This document shows positions 63,211 through 64,000 of a DNA stretch of 64,000 nucleotides, in pieces. Positions within the stretch are counted from its first letter, which is position 1; the number at the start of each line of letters is the position of its first letter. The stretch comes from GCA-002708315 sp964460905 (GTDB lineage: Bacteria; Bacteroidota; Bacteroidia; Bacteroidales; F082): the NCBI GenBank assembly GCA_964460905.1, contig CAYWRM010000019.1:1-64000 (forward strand), in the 5' to 3' direction. A model generated the notes under the pieces. It saw only the letters and a program-made list of their open reading frames with translations. It was not told where the DNA came from and did not search any database. The position numbers were made by a program, and so were the translations under genes.

Positions 63211-64000
63211 ATGTATTCAAGATATTTAAGTGAAATAATTAAAAACCGAATTGATTCAGGAAAAGCAATAGTTGTAATTGGACCAAGACAAGTAGGTAAA
63301 ACTACCTTAATTGAATCAATCCTTAAATCAAAAGATTATTTACTTCTCGATGGAGATGACCCCAAAACAAGAACTTTATTAACAGTTCCAAATACTGAAC
63401 AGATTAGAGCAATTTTAGGAAGACATAAATTTGTATTTATTGATGAAGCTCAAAGAATCGAAGGGATTGGTCTTACAATGAAAATTATAACAGACAGATT
63501 TAAAGAAGTCCAATTATTTACAAGCGGCTCTTCATCTTTTGATTTATCTAACAAAATAAATGAACCCTTAACAGGGAGAAAATGGGAATATCAGTTGTTT
63601 CCAATCTCATGGGAGGAATATGAAAATCATCATGGTTATCTATATGCAGAACAACAACTTGAAAACAGGTTATTATATGGCTTTTATCCAGACGTCTTAA
63701 ATAATGGTGGAGATGAAATCAATGTGTTAAGAAATTTAGTAAGTAGTTATTTATATCGAGACATTCTTTCATATGCTGATATAAGAAAACCAGAAGTGCT
63801 TGACAAATTAGTTCAAGCTCTTGCTCTTCAAATTGGAAATGAAGTTAACTATTCTGAACTTGCTCAAATAGTTGGTGTTGATAAGAATACGATAAGTAAA
63901 TACATAGATATACTGCAAAAAGGATATGTCATTTTCAAACTTAGTAGCTTTAGCAGAAATGTTCGTAATGAAATAAAAACAAATAAGAAAATATATTTCT
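63211..64000 (+). CDS. AAA ATPase with DUF4143 tail (cut by window edge)
   Basis: The first 263 residues are visible, with no stop by the window edge. Walker A 'GPRQVGKTT' (about 24-32), Walker B-like 'KFVFIDEAQRI', 'SGSSSFDLSNKINEPLTGRKWEYQLFPISWEEY' and 'LLYGFYPDVL', then a winged-helix-like segment 'NEVNYSELAQIVGVDKNTISKYIDILQKGYVIF'. This layout fits the widespread ATPase/DUF4143 family seen as mobile-associated or solitary genes. Its role is unknown, and it has no clear functional tie to the sugar genes upstream. Confidence 0.88.
   Translation, partial: MYSRYLSEIIKNRIDSGKAIVVIGPRQVGKTTLIESILKSKDYLLLDGDDPKTRTLLTVPNTEQIRAILGRHKFVFIDEAQRIEGIGLTMKIITDRFKEVQLFTSGSSSFDLSNKINEPLTGRKWEYQLFPISWEEYENHHGYLYAEQQLENRLLYGFYPDVLNNGGDEINVLRNLVSSYLYRDILSYADIRKPEVLDKLVQALALQIGNEVNYSELAQIVGVDKNTISKYIDILQKGYVIFKLSSFSRNVRNEIKTNKKIYF

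Overview
The window reads as a low-GC chromosomal segment of a Bacteroidota bacterium, most likely a marine or anaerobic Bacteroidales/Marinilabiliales-type organism. The evidence is: type IX secretion C-terminal sorting domains, Bacteroidota-style promoters (-7 TAnnTTTG), type III glutamine synthetase, many Bacteroidota-specific families (DUF4199, DUF4831, DUF3127, DUF3078), Kdo and heptose genes, and lipoproteins with a Bacteroidota look. No prophage, insertion sequence, CRISPR array or complete conjugative element was seen. Nearly everything is core or housekeeping in character, with small decayed patches.

Layout. 1-3.2 kb: leftward genes for secreted proteins (a cut signal-peptide protein and a 7-repeat propeller-like T9SS cargo), then a decayed patch with an orphan T9SS tail. 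3.2-5.0 kb: recN and, on the other strand, the SRP RNA. 5.1-10.9 kb: two DUF4199 membrane proteins, a GT2 transferase, a sugar epimerase, a GT4 and a GT87 transferase, together a glycolipid or polysaccharide assembly set. 10.9-12.9 kb: a ClC channel gene enclosed by a near-perfect 35-bp inverted repeat. 13.0-17.9 kb: gmhA-gmhB (heptose), an SSS symporter and glnN. 18-23.7 kb: DUF4831, kdsA-EamA-DUF3127 (leftward), a zinc-motif protein, an exported MsrA, CsaA and DUF302. 24.0-24.2 kb: two tRNA-Leu genes. 24.3-30.4 kb: two large PAS-rich hybrid histidine kinases with a broken response regulator between them. 30.5-35.5 kb: YwqK-type lipoprotein, a five-LysM plus periplasmic-binding-domain protein, and guaA.

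35.6-53.8 kb: a mixed run of envelope and housekeeping genes: an M23 peptidase, a lipid kinase overlapping a SUI1/YciH factor, a C1B peptidase, a TPMT-like methyltransferase, an unrecognised 235-residue protein followed by a YbdG-like MscS channel and PPK2, an HMA-tailed metal permease, a small P-loop kinase, a beta-helix lipoprotein, a beta-barrel protein, a DMT exporter, a class IV aminotransferase, a CAP-domain protein and TsaC. 53.9-59.6 kb: tRNA-Lys, a clan GH-A glycosidase-like protein, an S9 peptidase and DUF3078. 59.7-63.1 kb: ugd, UDP-xylose synthase and rmlD-like reductase, a nucleotide-sugar set with a nested palindromic repeat between the first two. The right edge cuts a DUF4143-type AAA ATPase.

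Functionally, the strongest theme is the cell envelope: kdsA, gmhA and gmhB supply lipopolysaccharide core sugars, the transferases and nucleotide-sugar enzymes supply surface glycans, and the M23, LysM and CAP proteins act in the periplasm. I did not find a convincing new multi-gene system. The items most worth a second look are the inverted repeat around the ClC gene, the degenerate receiver between the kinases, the nested repeat before the UDP-xylose synthase gene, and the unknown protein/MscS/PPK2 run.
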